Assembly: GCF_029714285.1 (NCBI RefSeq)
Contig: NZ_CP121662.1
Span: forward strand, 1,550,001 to 1,614,000
Direction: 5' to 3'
DNA: 64,000 nucleotides
Origin: Rhizobium sp. CB3090
Lineage (GTDB): Bacteria; Pseudomonadota; Alphaproteobacteria; Rhizobiales; Rhizobiaceae
The notes beneath the pieces were generated by a model. That model was given only the letters and a program-made list of their open reading frames with translations. It made no database searches and was not told where the DNA came from. Position 1 is the first letter of the stretch. Each line of letters begins with the position of its first letter. Both the position numbers and the translations under genes were made by a program. Positions 1-8,217 of this stretch are shown in pieces.

Positions 1-128
1 CGGGTAGCTGGGGCTCGCTGTTGATCGACGCCGGCGAGGCCGGCCATATCAACGCCGATTCCGGTCATGGTCCCTGGCCGGAAGGCACGATGGTCTTCGC
101 CAAGTTTCTCGGTCAGCTCAAGCCGTGA
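1..128 (+). CDS. RBBP9/YdeN-family alpha/beta hydrolase, C-terminal end only
   Basis: The window opens inside this gene. Reading from base 3 gives 41 codons and a TGA at 126-128. The visible tail has the segment LIDAGEAGHINADSG followed by GPWPEG, the usual C-terminal signature of RBBP9/YdeN serine hydrolases; the His in GHIN is the probable catalytic histidine of the Ser-Asp-His triad. Substrate is unknown for most bacterial members. The nucleophile region lies outside the window, so activity cannot be judged. The next gene is purC, 282 bp downstream on the same strand; the gap shows no convincing gene. Confidence 0.75.
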   Translation, partial: GSWGSLLIDAGEAGHINADSGHGPWPEGTMVFAKFLGQLKP

Positions 129-410
129 TTGCGGCCGAGCCGTGATATAGTGGCGGAAGCCGTGCTCACTAGCCTGTGAAGCCCGACTAGCCTGTGCAGT
201 ACAGAGGCGGCTTCATTCCATCGTCAAATAAAAGCCTGTAGAACATGGGAGAACAGGATCGCGATTCTCGCATTGGTATAGAACCAAAGCCGGAATTCCG
301 AGGAAGGAGGCGCTGGCGGATTGTGAATTCGCTTCTTATCCGTTATGGGGACGCCCACAGATCGATCCACTTGCGCTATTTCAGAGCGCTAACGACAGAG
401 AACATTACCG

Positions 411-1175
411 ATGAACCGTCGCCGCCGTATTTACGAGGGCAAGGCCAAGATCCTTTACGAAGGGCCTGAGCCAGGCACGCTGATCCAATTTTTCAAGGAT
501 GACGCCACCGCCTTCAACAAGAAGAAACACGAAGTCATCGATGGCAAGGGCGTTCTGAACAATCGTATTTGCGAATATATTTTTAGTCATCTGAACAAAA
601 TCGGCATTCCCACGCACTTCATCCGCCGCCTCAACATGCGCGAGCAGTTGATCAAGGAAGTGGAGATGATTCCGCTCGAGATCGTCGTGCGCAACGTCGC
701 CGCCGGCTCGCTCGCCAAGCGCCTCGGCATCGAAGAAGGCGTCGTGCTGCCGCGCTCGATCATCGAATTCTACTACAAGTCCGACGCACTTGAAGACCCG
801 ATGGTCTCGGAGGAACACATCACGGCGTTCGGCTGGGCCAATCCGGCCGAGCTCGACGATATCATGGCGCTCGCCATCCGCGTCAACGACTTCATGACCG
901 GCCTCTTCCTTGGCGTCGGTATCCAGCTCGTCGATTTCAAGATCGAGTGCGGCCGCCTGTTCGAAGGCGACATGATGCGTATCATCCTTGCCGACGAAAT
1001 TTCGCCGGACTCCTGCCGTCTCTGGGATATTCAAACCCACGAGAAGATGGACAAGGATCGCTTCCGCCGCGACATGGGTGGTTTGCTGGAAGCCTATTCC
1101 GAAGTCGCCCGCCGACTCGGCATCATCAATGAAAACGAACCCGTGCGCGGCACGGGCCCGGTTCTCGTCAAGTAA
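411..1175 (+). CDS. purC: Phosphoribosylaminoimidazole-succinocarboxamide synthase (SAICAR synthetase)
   Basis: This 254-residue cytoplasmic enzyme joins CAIR and aspartate with ATP to give SAICAR in purine synthesis. It opens with [15 protein letters not shown], the glycine-rich ATP-binding loop of the family. It also has the conserved [12 protein letters not shown] and DFKIECGR blocks and ends at the expected length. The ATG at 411 leaves a full N-terminus. purS follows after 17 bp and purQ after that, so the three are probably co-transcribed; purL is separated from them by about 11 kb, 5 kb of which is transposon. The 282-bp upstream gap (129-410) should hold the promoter, but I recognise no specific operator in it. 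Confidence 0.97.
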   Translation: MNRRRRIYEGKAKILYEGPEPGTLIQFFKDDATAFNKKKHEVIDGKGVLNNRICEYIFSHLNKIGIPTHFIRRLNMREQLIKEVEMIPLEIVVRNVAAGSLAKRLGIEEGVVLPRSIIEFYYKSDALEDPMVSEEHITAFGWANPAELDDIMALAIRVNDFMTGLFLGVGIQLVDFKIECGRLFEGDMMRIILADEISPDSCRLWDIQTHEKMDKDRFRRDMGGLLEAYSEVARRLGIINENEPVRGTGPVLVK

Positions 1176-1192
1176 GCGCAGGAAGGACAATC

Positions 1193-1435
1193 GTGATCAA
1201 GGCTCGTGTAACCGTCACGCTGAAAAACGGCGTTCTCGATCCGCAGGGTAAGGCTATCGAAGGCGCGCTCGGCGCACTCGGCTTCGACGGCGTCCATCAG
1301 GTCCGCCAGGGCAAGGTTTTTGACCTGGAGCTCGACGGCGCCGACAGGGCCAAGGCCGAAGCCGAGCTGAAAGCCATGTGCGAAAAGCTTCTCGCCAACA
1401 CAGTGATCGAGAACTTCAGCATTTCGATCGACTGA
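1193..1435 (+). CDS. purS: Phosphoribosylformylglycinamidine synthase subunit PurS
   Basis: This 80-residue protein is the small structural subunit that bridges PurL and PurQ in the three-part FGAM synthase, which converts FGAR, glutamine and ATP to FGAM. The sequence starts IKARVTVTLKNGVLDPQGKA and continues with the VRQGKVFDLEL block, typical of PurS. Length matches the family (about 80). It follows purC by 17 bp and precedes purQ by 104 bp. An AGGAAGGACA stretch just before the ATG serves as ribosome binding site. Confidence 0.96.
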   Translation: MIKARVTVTLKNGVLDPQGKAIEGALGALGFDGVHQVRQGKVFDLELDGADRAKAEAELKAMCEKLLANTVIENFSISID

Positions 1436-1539
1436 TCGTCCTCCTTTGCAGGCCATTCTTTCTTTGCAACAGGCAAAGGAGTATGGCTTGACGGAGCATA
1501 TTCCAGCGATCACCCCTCGCCTCTCTCGGGACCAGCACC

Positions 1540-2211
1540 ATGAAATCAGCAGTCGTCCAACTCCCCGGCCTCAATCGCGATCGTGACATGATCGCGGCGC
1601 TGACCAAGATTTCCGGTCATGCGCCGGTAACTGTCTGGCAGACAGAGACCGAGATTCCCGACGTCGACCTGATCGTCATTCCCGGCGGCTTTTCCTATGG
1701 TGACTATCTGCGCTGCGGCGCGATCGCAGCCCGTATGCCGGTCATGCAGGCGATCAAGGAGAAAGCCGATAAAGGCGTCAAGGTTCTGGGCGTCTGCAAC
1801 GGTTTCCAGATCCTTTTGGAAGCCGGCATGCTACCTGGTGCGCTGATGCGCAATGCCTCGCTGAAATTCGTCTGCCGCGAGATCAAGCTCGAAGTCGTCA
1901 ATGCCGAAACGGATTTCAGCCGCGCCTATGCCAAGGGTCAGGTGATCCGCTGCCCGGTCGCCCACCATGACGGCAATTATTTTGCCGACGCGGAAACGCT
2001 GGCAGCGATCGAAAGCAATGGCCAGGTGGTGTTCCGCTATGCCGAAGATACCAATCCGAACGGCTCGATCAACGATATCGCAGGCATCATCAATACCAAG
2101 GGCAATGTGCTCGGTATGATGCCCCATCCGGAGAACCTGATCGAAGCCGCCCATGGCGGTGCCGACGGTCGCGGCCTCTTCGCTTCCGCTCTCGACGTGA
2201 TCGCCGCCTGA
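1540..2211 (+). CDS. purQ: Phosphoribosylformylglycinamidine synthase, glutaminase subunit PurQ
   Basis: This is the class I glutamine amidotransferase subunit of FGAM synthase, releasing ammonia from glutamine for PurL. It has 223 residues. The nucleophile is Cys86 in VLGVCNGFQ, and the His and Glu of the triad are in MMPHPEN near residues 194-198. The early [12 protein letters not shown] block is typical of small-type PurQ. Its partner PurS lies directly upstream and PurL at 13233. Translation ends inside an 8-bp inverted repeat (2208-2228). Confidence 0.97.
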   Translation: MKSAVVQLPGLNRDRDMIAALTKISGHAPVTVWQTETEIPDVDLIVIPGGFSYGDYLRCGAIAARMPVMQAIKEKADKGVKVLGVCNGFQILLEAGMLPGALMRNASLKFVCREIKLEVVNAETDFSRAYAKGQVIRCPVAHHDGNYFADAETLAAIESNGQVVFRYAEDTNPNGSINDIAGIINTKGNVLGMMPHPENLIEAAHGGADGRGLFASALDVIAA

Positions 2212-2228
2212 TATCAGGTCGATATCAG
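2208..2228 (+). repeat. Inverted repeat overlapping the purQ stop codon
   Basis: CTGATATC (2208-2215) and GATATCAG (2221-2228) are perfect 8-bp arms around a 5-base centre. The stop codon of purQ lies in the left arm. There is no T-run after it, so it is a poor intrinsic terminator; it may stabilise the 3' end or be a protein site. Function is unknown. Confidence 0.4.
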
Positions 2229-2348
2229 AAACCATAAAATCGGCGTCTTTGCATAAAACAGCAGGGCGCCGAAATGCCGTTTAACCACCTTCGGCAGAAC
2301 AGTCGTACTTGCTTCATTAGCCCCAACCACTTCATTGGAAAGAGTTTG

Positions 2349-2753
2349 ATGCGCCCTCGCCTCCTGACAGGATTTTATTCCGCCGCTGCCATCGCGACGC
2401 TTGGGCTGCTGGTGACCTCGTGCGGCCCGCGTCCGCCGAGCATCAGCGCGACCGATCACAGCGCCCTGTCGACGATGGAGCGCGTCATGACCAATGCCAA
2501 TGCCTGCTGGTTCAAATCGGCTGATCCGGCCTTTGCTGGGTACCAGCTTGCTCCCGAGCTTAACTCCTACACTGGCCGTCCGCGCATTCTCGTGGTTGAC
2601 AAAAAACACCCGACCGGCCGGCCGTCTCTCGTCGTCCAGGCGGAAGGAAGCCCGGCGCAGTTGCAAGCCTTCGGCCCGATGATGTCAGGCGCCTCGGGCG
2701 GCCGCATCACCGGCGATGTCAACCGCTGGGCCGCAGGCACGAAGGGCTGCTGA
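2349..2753 (+). CDS. Small predicted lipoprotein, function unknown
   Basis: From the ATG at 2349 (GGAAAGAG just upstream) the product is 134 residues. It begins with two Arg, a hydrophobic stretch and the lipobox LVTSC, so it should be cleaved and lipidated at that Cys and held at the inner or outer membrane. The mature part has no domain I recognise; it contains two further Cys (in NACWF and the terminal KGC) that could form a disulfide. An in-frame ATG at 2274 would add 25 residues ahead of the signal and is unlikely. It sits between purQ and the interrupted NTPase gene. Confidence 0.75.
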   Translation: MRPRLLTGFYSAAAIATLGLLVTSCGPRPPSISATDHSALSTMERVMTNANACWFKSADPAFAGYQLAPELNSYTGRPRILVVDKKHPTGRPSLVVQAEGSPAQLQAFGPMMSGASGGRITGDVNRWAAGTKGC

Positions 2754-2810
2754 GGCGGAGCCTGATATCCTGGGAAAACGTGCTGGCCCTCAATTTCGGG
2801 GATCGCTGCC

Positions 2811-3182
2811 TTGGATCGATTTGTCGTCATTTCCGGATGCTCGGGCGGCGGCAAGTCGACGTTGCTTGAGGAGCTTAGCAGGCGCGGCTACCAAGTCGTA
2901 GAAGAACCGGGACGCCGGATCGTCATCGAGGAATTGGAACGCGGCGGTTCGGCCCTACCTTGGGTGGATGTGCCCGCGTTTGCCCGCCGGGCTATAGAGG
3001 TGTCGATGTCAGATCGCTCCATCGCTGCCTCAGCTCCCGGCCTGGTATTCTTCGACAGAGGATTGATCGATGCCGCGGCGGCACTGCACCACCTGACCGA
3101 CGGAGCCGATCTGGCCGCACTGCGACAATCCCATCGCTACAACAGACACGTCTTCCTGACACCGCCATGGCCGGAAATATAG
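2811..3182 (+). pseudogene. P-loop NTPase (AAA_28/NadR-like), 5' part, interrupted by a transposon
   Basis: The first 123 codons of a small ATPase. It begins DRFVVISGCSGGGKSTLLEE, with the Walker A loop GCSGGGKS, followed by VVEEPGRRIV and the FFDRGLID Walker B-like block, all typical of the AAA_28 group of small NTPases/kinases. The reading frame stops at a TAG created where the transposon joins (3180-3182). Removing the transposon and one copy of the ATATA duplication joins codon ATA to TAC and continues in frame at 8218 to a stop at 8378-8380, giving an intact 177-residue protein. The family's substrate is generally unknown. The gene is inactive here unless the element excises precisely. 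Confidence 0.88.
3177..3181. repeat. Left copy of 5-bp target-site duplication (ATATA)
   Basis: ATATA immediately precedes the left inverted repeat and is repeated at 8213-8217 right after the right inverted repeat. A 5-bp AT-rich duplication is the hallmark of Tn3-family insertion. Confidence 0.93.
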
Positions 3183-3219
3183 GGGTCGTTTGCGGGAGGG
3201 GGCGGAATACTACCTTAAG
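3182..3219 (+). repeat. Left terminal inverted repeat of the Tn3-family element
   Basis: A 38-bp end that begins GGGGTCGTTTGCGGGAGG and ends CCTTAAG. Compared with the right end (8175-8212, reverse complement) it matches at 34 of the first 37 positions; differences are at positions 7, 24 and 25, and position 38 also differs. The stop codon of the metallophosphoesterase gene (3215-3217) lies inside it. Confidence 0.95.
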
Positions 3220-4582
3220 CGAAATCCTGACGCACGCGGATAGTTAAGCCGGTCCCTTTGAACCGTCGGTCATGTTCTCCATGCTGGCCGTATCCAACAT
3301 TCCAAGAACCCGGCCACTTAACGTTTTCAATTCCGGTCGCTGTGGCAGCTTTGAATGAGGTCCACACGGCTTCACTATGATGCCGGTAGAGAATGCCCCC
3401 TGGCCCCATCTCCGGATAGAAAGCGACATGAATATCAAAGTCCGAAGCAGCTACTAAATCGGGGCCGAACCAGTAGGAAGGGCTTCGTCCTGGCTGTCTC
3501 CCAACGACCAGAGTGAGAGTTTGCTTCGGTCCGCGCGTACCTAGCCAGACTGGAGCGATGGTCTCTGGAGAATGTGCGGTGAACAGCGTCTGCTCAGGTG
3601 CCCAGGGCTTCTGAGCCGTCCGTCCTACAACGCGAAATTCAACAACGCTTCCGCGACCGATCAATCCGGTAAAGAGTGCGTCAGATTTACCGTCCCCAAC
3701 GCGCTGCCATTCAGTAGAAGCGGCGGTGGGCATAGGTGGCCATTGCAATCGCTCCCGTGCAACGCCCTCCGTGTCGAGCACCTGATATTTTAGCCCGTTT
3801 TCATCGAGCGCAGCCTGGATGCAGTGAAGATATTCAACACCTTCAGGCATTCTATGTGCTGTGCCGGCTCCAGCGGTGCAAATCTGAAGCACTCCTCGGT
3901 GCACCTGGACGTCATATGCGAGAATATGGCTGCAGACATAGGCAAGGACGTTCGCATCCACCAGTATATTCCAGAACTCATCAGCATACTCATGGCCGAT
4001 TTCACGTTGGTAAGTTCCGGAAAAGCCGTTGACTGGAAATACCGGATGGTGGCCAAGCACGATTTTATATTTTGCATCAGCGTGCTGCTTGAGCGTTCTC
4101 TGCAACCATTCAGTTTCGACATGCCCCTCTCCACCGAGACCGGTCCAAAGCGTATGAACGAAGACCAACAATAAGTCGTCTCGACGGACCCAATAAGACA
4201 GCCCTTTCTGGTCCGCTGGACCGTTGTCTGGAAGCTGTAAGACTTCGCGAAAAATGTCCTCGCTCATCTTGTCGTATGCTGTGTGATTGCCTGTGGTATG
4301 CCACATCGGGATTTTCTGGCGGTCGAGCCATGCCATTTCGACTTCAAACCAGTGTTTCCACTGTTCGCGTAAAGCATCCGGATGAGGAGTTAGGCCGATT
4401 ATTTCATCACCCGGAAACAGTATGAACTCAGGCTGTGGTGCCAGGCGCTTCACGATTGCGTTCACCTCAGCGAGCGTTCGTTCGTGCAGAGCGTTTGGAA
4501 CGCCGGAACATGAATCGCCATACATTACGAACTGGTGGCCGCCCGATTTCGGAAGAAGCGCGGTGATAGGCTCATGTGCCAT
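3215..4582 (-). CDS. Metallophosphoesterase, sole passenger gene of the transposon
   Basis: A 455-residue protein without signal peptide, so probably cytoplasmic. Residues 1-250 carry the calcineurin-like metal-binding blocks in order: GDS (Asp23), PGDE (Asp59), TGNH (Asn99, His100), LGHHP (His178/179) and, in place of the canonical GHxH, CSHILAYD (His219, Asp223). The last motif and the first (no DxH) are divergent, so metal binding may be altered. Residues 250-455 form a beta-rich C-terminal region I do not recognise, with several WxG-type motifs. The start ATG overlaps the 3' end of the resolvase gene by 11 bp, implying shared transcription and translational coupling, and the stop lies inside the left inverted repeat. 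Substrate is unknown: nucleotide, phospho-drug or lipid phosphate hydrolysis are all possible. Confidence 0.85.
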   Translation of the reverse strand: MAHEPITALLPKSGGHQFVMYGDSCSGVPNALHERTLAEVNAIVKRLAPQPEFILFPGDEIIGLTPHPDALREQWKHWFEVEMAWLDRQKIPMWHTTGNHTAYDKMSEDIFREVLQLPDNGPADQKGLSYWVRRDDLLLVFVHTLWTGLGGEGHVETEWLQRTLKQHADAKYKIVLGHHPVFPVNGFSGTYQREIGHEYADEFWNILVDANVLAYVCSHILAYDVQVHRGVLQICTAGAGTAHRMPEGVEYLHCIQAALDENGLKYQVLDTEGVARERLQWPPMPTAASTEWQRVGDGKSDALFTGLIGRGSVVEFRVVGRTAQKPWAPEQTLFTAHSPETIAPVWLGTRGPKQTLTLVVGRQPGRSPSYWFGPDLVAASDFDIHVAFYPEMGPGGILYRHHSEAVWTSFKAATATGIENVKWPGSWNVGYGQHGEHDRRFKGTGLTIRVRQDFA

Positions 4583-5186
4583 TGTTTAAATCTCTATTCC
4601 GTTTGAGAATGTCGTTGACGGTATTTTTGCTAATGCCGAGGTCTCTAGCGATCCAGCGATAGCTGCGGCCTTCAGCGATCAGCGCCATGACTTTCGGTGC
4701 AAGCCTATCTGACTTTGGTCGTTCTCCAGTTTGGCGGCCGAGTCTTCTGCCACGCGCTTTTGCAGCGGCTAGGCCGGACTTGACCCGCTCACTGATCAGA
4801 TCGCGTTCGAATTCCGCAATGCCGGACAGGAAGGTTGCGAGCATTCGGCCGTGCGGAGAGGATAAATCGAAAGTCATCCCATTCATCGCGATGACTGAAA
4901 CCTTCCAACTTTCCAGCTCGCGTAGCGTATTGAGAAGGTCGATGGTCGAACGGCCCCATCGGGACAGTTCAGTGACCAGGATGGCGTCGATCTGCCGGGC
5001 CTGTGCGAGGGCCATAATCTTACGGCGTTCAGCTCGGTCAAGCTTTGCGCCGGAACCCGTTTCTTTAAAAATTCCCGCCACTTCGTAACCGGCACGCTCG
5101 GCAAACGCCGTCAGGTCACGCTCCTGCCGCTCACATGACTGGTCGGCGGTCGAAACGCGGCAATAGATGGTGGCTCGCTGTCCCAA
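4572..5186 (-). CDS. tnpR: Serine resolvase/recombinase of the transposon
   Basis: A 204-residue small serine recombinase that resolves the cointegrate made during replicative transposition by acting at res. Ser12 in YCRVSTADQ is the nucleophile; LVTELSRWGRS and the E-helix region with GIAEFERDLISERVKSG are typical. The C-terminus holds a helix-turn-helix (YRWIARDLGISKNTVNDILKR, residues about 174-194). It is divergent from tnpA across 94 bp and overlaps the downstream metallophosphoesterase start by 11 bp. Resolvases of this family usually repress their own and the transposase promoter, so the cargo gene is probably under the same control. Confidence 0.95.
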   Translation of the reverse strand: MGQRATIYCRVSTADQSCERQERDLTAFAERAGYEVAGIFKETGSGAKLDRAERRKIMALAQARQIDAILVTELSRWGRSTIDLLNTLRELESWKVSVIAMNGMTFDLSSPHGRMLATFLSGIAEFERDLISERVKSGLAAAKARGRRLGRQTGERPKSDRLAPKVMALIAEGRSYRWIARDLGISKNTVNDILKRNRDLNNGT

Positions 5187-5280
5187 TTGAACCCTTTTGG
5201 ATTTTGATGCCGAAAGGCCTTGATTTGTATAAGCCGATCGTTGTCCAGAACAGACTATACTTCAATAGGGACAACGTTGC
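5187..5280. promoter_or_regulatory. Probable res site and divergent tnpR/tnpA promoters
   Basis: These 94 bp separate the divergent resolvase and transposase genes, where Tn3-type res sites normally lie. CGTTGTCC (5239-5246) and GGACAACG (5269-5276) are perfect 8-bp inverted arms around a TATA-containing centre (CTATAC at 5255-5260), consistent with a resolvase subsite. Other subsites are not clear by eye. Note that the right arm lies only 4 bases before the tnpA start codon. Confidence 0.6.
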
Positions 5281-8184
5281 ATGCCAAGGCGCACTATTCT
5301 GACCGAACGCCAGCGCGAGAGGCTATTTGATCTGCCGACCGACGAACCGTCATTGCTTCGACATTACATATTGAGTGACGAAGACCTGCGGCACATCAGG
5401 CAACGTCGTCGCCCTCGAAATCGATTGGGATTTGCTCTCCAGCTTTGCGCCTTCCGATATCCTGGCCGCCTCCTACAGCCAGGAGAGATGATCCCGCGAT
5501 CGATGTTGGCCTTCATCGGTGCGCAGATCGGTGTCGTGGCTGAAGAACTTGCCGAGTACGGTGCCAGATCTGAAACGCGCTATCAACATTCGACGGCACT
5601 GCAGCAACTTTACGGCTATCGACCATTTGAAGGCCAGATTCGCGCAAACATGCTCATTTGGCTCAAGGAGGCTGCGGAGAAGTCAAAAACGAATGACTTA
5701 TTGGCGGCCGAGTTCCTGGCGGAGCTGCGCCGTCGCCATGTCATCGTCCCGGCGGCCTCGACCGTCGAACGGTGCTGTGCCGACGCTTTGGTTGCCGCAG
5801 AACGTGCAATCGCGTCCCGCATCACTTGGCGTCTGGATGCACAAAGCCGCACTCGGCTGTTGTCCCTGCTTTCCGAAGCGGTCGATGGTCGGATTACGCG
5901 TTTTGTGTGGTTGCGTCAGTTCGAAGCCGGTTCCAATTCCAACGATATGAACAGCCTCCTCGACCGGCTGGACTTTTTGCGCAAGCTCGCCATCAATATT
6001 GGCACCCTCGACGATATCCCGCCTTTCCGCATGACTGGTTTGCGTCGTCAAGGCGAACGTTATTCCGCCGATGGAATGCGGGATCTGCCGGAAACTCGAC
6101 GATTGGCGATATTGGCTGCGTGCGTCGTGGAGTGGACGGCCATGTTGGCGGATGTCGCTGTCGAAACGCATGATCGTATCGTCGGAAAGCTCTATCGCGC
6201 ATGTGAACGCAAACGAGATGAGCTGTTGCAGGCCGAGCGCGCTTCGATCGGCGACACGCTGAAAATGCTTTCCCGCTTTGGCGGCGCATTGATCACCGCG
6301 CATGATGAGCAGGACGATTTGGGACTAGCCATCGCGGAAGGTGGTGGTTGGGAATTGCTCCGCCAAACTGTCGCGCAGGCGGCCGCGCTGACAGGCAAGG
6401 TCTCGGCAGATCCGCTGGAATTCGTGACTGACGGATATGCCCGTTTCCGGAGGTATGCGCCTCGGTTTCTGGAAATCCTGACGTTCCGAGGTGGGCGCGG
6501 CGCGGATTCGCTTCTCGAAGCATTGGAAGTGCTGCGCCGTCTCAATCGCCGCGGACATCGCACTTTGCCAGTCAATGCACCGCTCGACTTCGCTCGAGCC
6601 AAGTGGCGCAAAAGGATTCTGACGGATGGAAAACCCGATCGGCAAGTATGGGAAATCGGGATCTTGTTCGAACTTCGCAACGCGCTGCGCTCGGGCGACA
6701 TCTGGCTGGCTGACAGCAGGCGGTATCGCGAGATCAGCACAGCACTGGTCCCGATTGAAACCGTCTCCGAAACTGCACGGCTGGCTGTTCCGCTGGAAGC
6801 CGACGACTGGCTTCGCCAGCGAAGCCAGATCCTCAAACGCGGCATGACGCAAATCGAATGTGCCAACGAGGCTGGTATTCTTGCAGGTGGGGCCATCGTC
6901 GACGGCAGGCTTCAGATCGATCGGCTCGAAAAGGCGACACCAGAGGAGGCTGCCGCACTCGTCCTGAAACTCTATGAAAGCATGCCGCTCGTTCGGATCA
7001 CGGACATCCTCATTGAGGTCGATGAAAAGCTGCACTTCACCGATGCCTTCACCGATCTCCGTACGGGTATCGCCTGCGGCGACCGCATTGGTATCCTGAC
7101 TGTTCTGCTCGCTGACGGCGTCAATCTCGGTCTCAGGAAGATGGCTGACGCCAGCGACACTCACACTTTCTGGGAGTTGCTGCGGATCGGTAAATGGCAC
7201 GTTAGAGAGGAGACAACGGCACGCGCCCTTGCGATGATTGTTGAGGCACAGTCGAAATTACCTATGGCCCGCTTCTGGGGTGACGGAACCACTTCGTCTT
7301 CTGATGGTCAGCACTTCGCCGCAGGGTCGACCGGAGAAGCATTGAACGTCGTCAATGCCCGGTATGGCAATGAGCCTGGGCTTTCGGCATACAGTCACGT
7401 CTCTGATCAATATGCACCATATTCGACGCAGGTTATTCCCGCGACTGCTCACGAAGCGCCCTATATTCTCGATGGTCTGTTGCAGAATGACACCGGAAGG
7501 CAAATCCGCGAGCATTATGCTGATACGGGCGGCTTTACGGATCATGTTTTTGCCATCTGCTCTGTTCTCGGCTTCCGGTTCGCACCGAGAATCCGCGACC
7601 TGCCGGACAAGCGGATCTATGTTCCCGCGATCAACGAGGTGCCCCCCGTGCTTCAGCCGATGATCGGCGGCCGGATCAACATTCGGCTAATCCGTGAAAA
7701 TTGGCCCGATATCCTGCGGCTCGCCGCCAGCATGGCCGCCGGGACCGTCGTGCCCAGCCAAATTCTTCGAAAACTTGCCGCCTATCCACGTCAGAACAGC
7801 CTGGCAGTGGCGCTCAGAGAGGTCGGGCGTCTCGAGCGCTCTATCTTCATGCTCGACTGGCTGAGCGACATTGATCTACAGCGCCGGGCGCAAATCGGAT
7901 TGAACAAGGGCGAGGCGCATCATGCCCTGAAGCGTGCGGTCAACTTCAACAGGCGAGGTGAAATTCGAGACCGCTCGTCCGACGGACAGCAACATCGAAT
8001 TGCTGGCCTCAACCTCCTCACAGCCGTCATCATCTATTGGAACGCATGGAAGCTCGGCGAAATCGTTGCCGAGCAAATTGACAGCGGTGAGCAGATCGAC
8101 CTTGGGCTCCTGCCTCATGTCTCACCGCTCGGATGGGAGCATATAACGCTCACGGGAGAATATCGATGGCCGCCGTTAAGGTAG
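5281..8184 (+). CDS. tnpA: Tn3-family DDE transposase
   Basis: A 967-residue transposase of full family length that binds the 38-bp ends and carries out replicative transposition. The N-terminal region has the DUF4158-type DNA-binding segment (ERLFDLP, GFALQLCAFRYPGR). The catalytic domain has WGDGTTSSSDGQ (Asp668 or Asp675), HYADTGGFTDHVF (Asp748) and LNKGEAHHALKRAV (Glu878); the Asp748-Glu878 spacing of 130 equals that of Tn3. The last codons and the TAG run into the right inverted repeat. No frameshift or internal stop is visible, so it is probably functional. It is divergent from tnpR. Confidence 0.97.
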   Translation: MPRRTILTERQRERLFDLPTDEPSLLRHYILSDEDLRHIRQRRRPRNRLGFALQLCAFRYPGRLLQPGEMIPRSMLAFIGAQIGVVAEELAEYGARSETRYQHSTALQQLYGYRPFEGQIRANMLIWLKEAAEKSKTNDLLAAEFLAELRRRHVIVPAASTVERCCADALVAAERAIASRITWRLDAQSRTRLLSLLSEAVDGRITRFVWLRQFEAGSNSNDMNSLLDRLDFLRKLAINIGTLDDIPPFRMTGLRRQGERYSADGMRDLPETRRLAILAACVVEWTAMLADVAVETHDRIVGKLYRACERKRDELLQAERASIGDTLKMLSRFGGALITAHDEQDDLGLAIAEGGGWELLRQTVAQAAALTGKVSADPLEFVTDGYARFRRYAPRFLEILTFRGGRGADSLLEALEVLRRLNRRGHRTLPVNAPLDFARAKWRKRILTDGKPDRQVWEIGILFELRNALRSGDIWLADSRRYREISTALVPIETVSETARLAVPLEADDWLRQRSQILKRGMTQIECANEAGILAGGAIVDGRLQIDRLEKATPEEAAALVLKLYESMPLVRITDILIEVDEKLHFTDAFTDLRTGIACGDRIGILTVLLADGVNLGLRKMADASDTHTFWELLRIGKWHVREETTARALAMIVEAQSKLPMARFWGDGTTSSSDGQHFAAGSTGEALNVVNARYGNEPGLSAYSHVSDQYAPYSTQVIPATAHEAPYILDGLLQNDTGRQIREHYADTGGFTDHVFAICSVLGFRFAPRIRDLPDKRIYVPAINEVPPVLQPMIGGRINIRLIRENWPDILRLAASMAAGTVVPSQILRKLAAYPRQNSLAVALREVGRLERSIFMLDWLSDIDLQRRAQIGLNKGEAHHALKRAVNFNRRGEIRDRSSDGQQHRIAGLNLLTAVIIYWNAWKLGEIVAEQIDSGEQIDLGLLPHVSPLGWEHITLTGEYRWPPLR

Positions 8185-8212
8185 TATATCGCCCCCTCCC
8201 GCAAATGACCCC
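8175..8212 (-). repeat. Right terminal inverted repeat of the Tn3-family element
   Basis: Reverse complement starts GGGGTCATTTGCGGGAGG. It pairs with the left end over 34 of 37 positions. The stop codon of tnpA (8182-8184) lies within it. Confidence 0.95.
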
Positions 8213-8217
8213 ATATA
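8213..8217. repeat. Right copy of 5-bp target-site duplication (ATATA)
   Basis: Identical to 3177-3181 and directly adjacent to the right inverted repeat. Confidence 0.93.

Larger units (their letters stand above)
3182..8212. mobile_element. Complete Tn3-family transposon (5,031 bp) with metallophosphoesterase cargo
   Basis: The element has 38-bp terminal inverted repeats starting GGGGTC, a 5-bp target duplication, a 967-residue DDE transposase, a serine resolvase and a resolvase-transposase intergenic region that should contain res. The layout is tnpA divergent from tnpR with the passenger downstream of tnpR. As I recall, Tn5393 carries its streptomycin-resistance genes in that same place, and the first bases of the repeat look like the Tn163/Tn5393 group; this comparison is from memory. 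The only passenger is a 455-residue metallophosphoesterase. All parts look intact and the duplication is exact, so insertion was probably recent. It disrupts a small NTPase gene. Confidence 0.96.

Noticed and set aside
245..469. Small frame upstream of and overlapping purC
   Set aside because: Arg-rich product, no ribosome site, overlaps the purC start out of frame.
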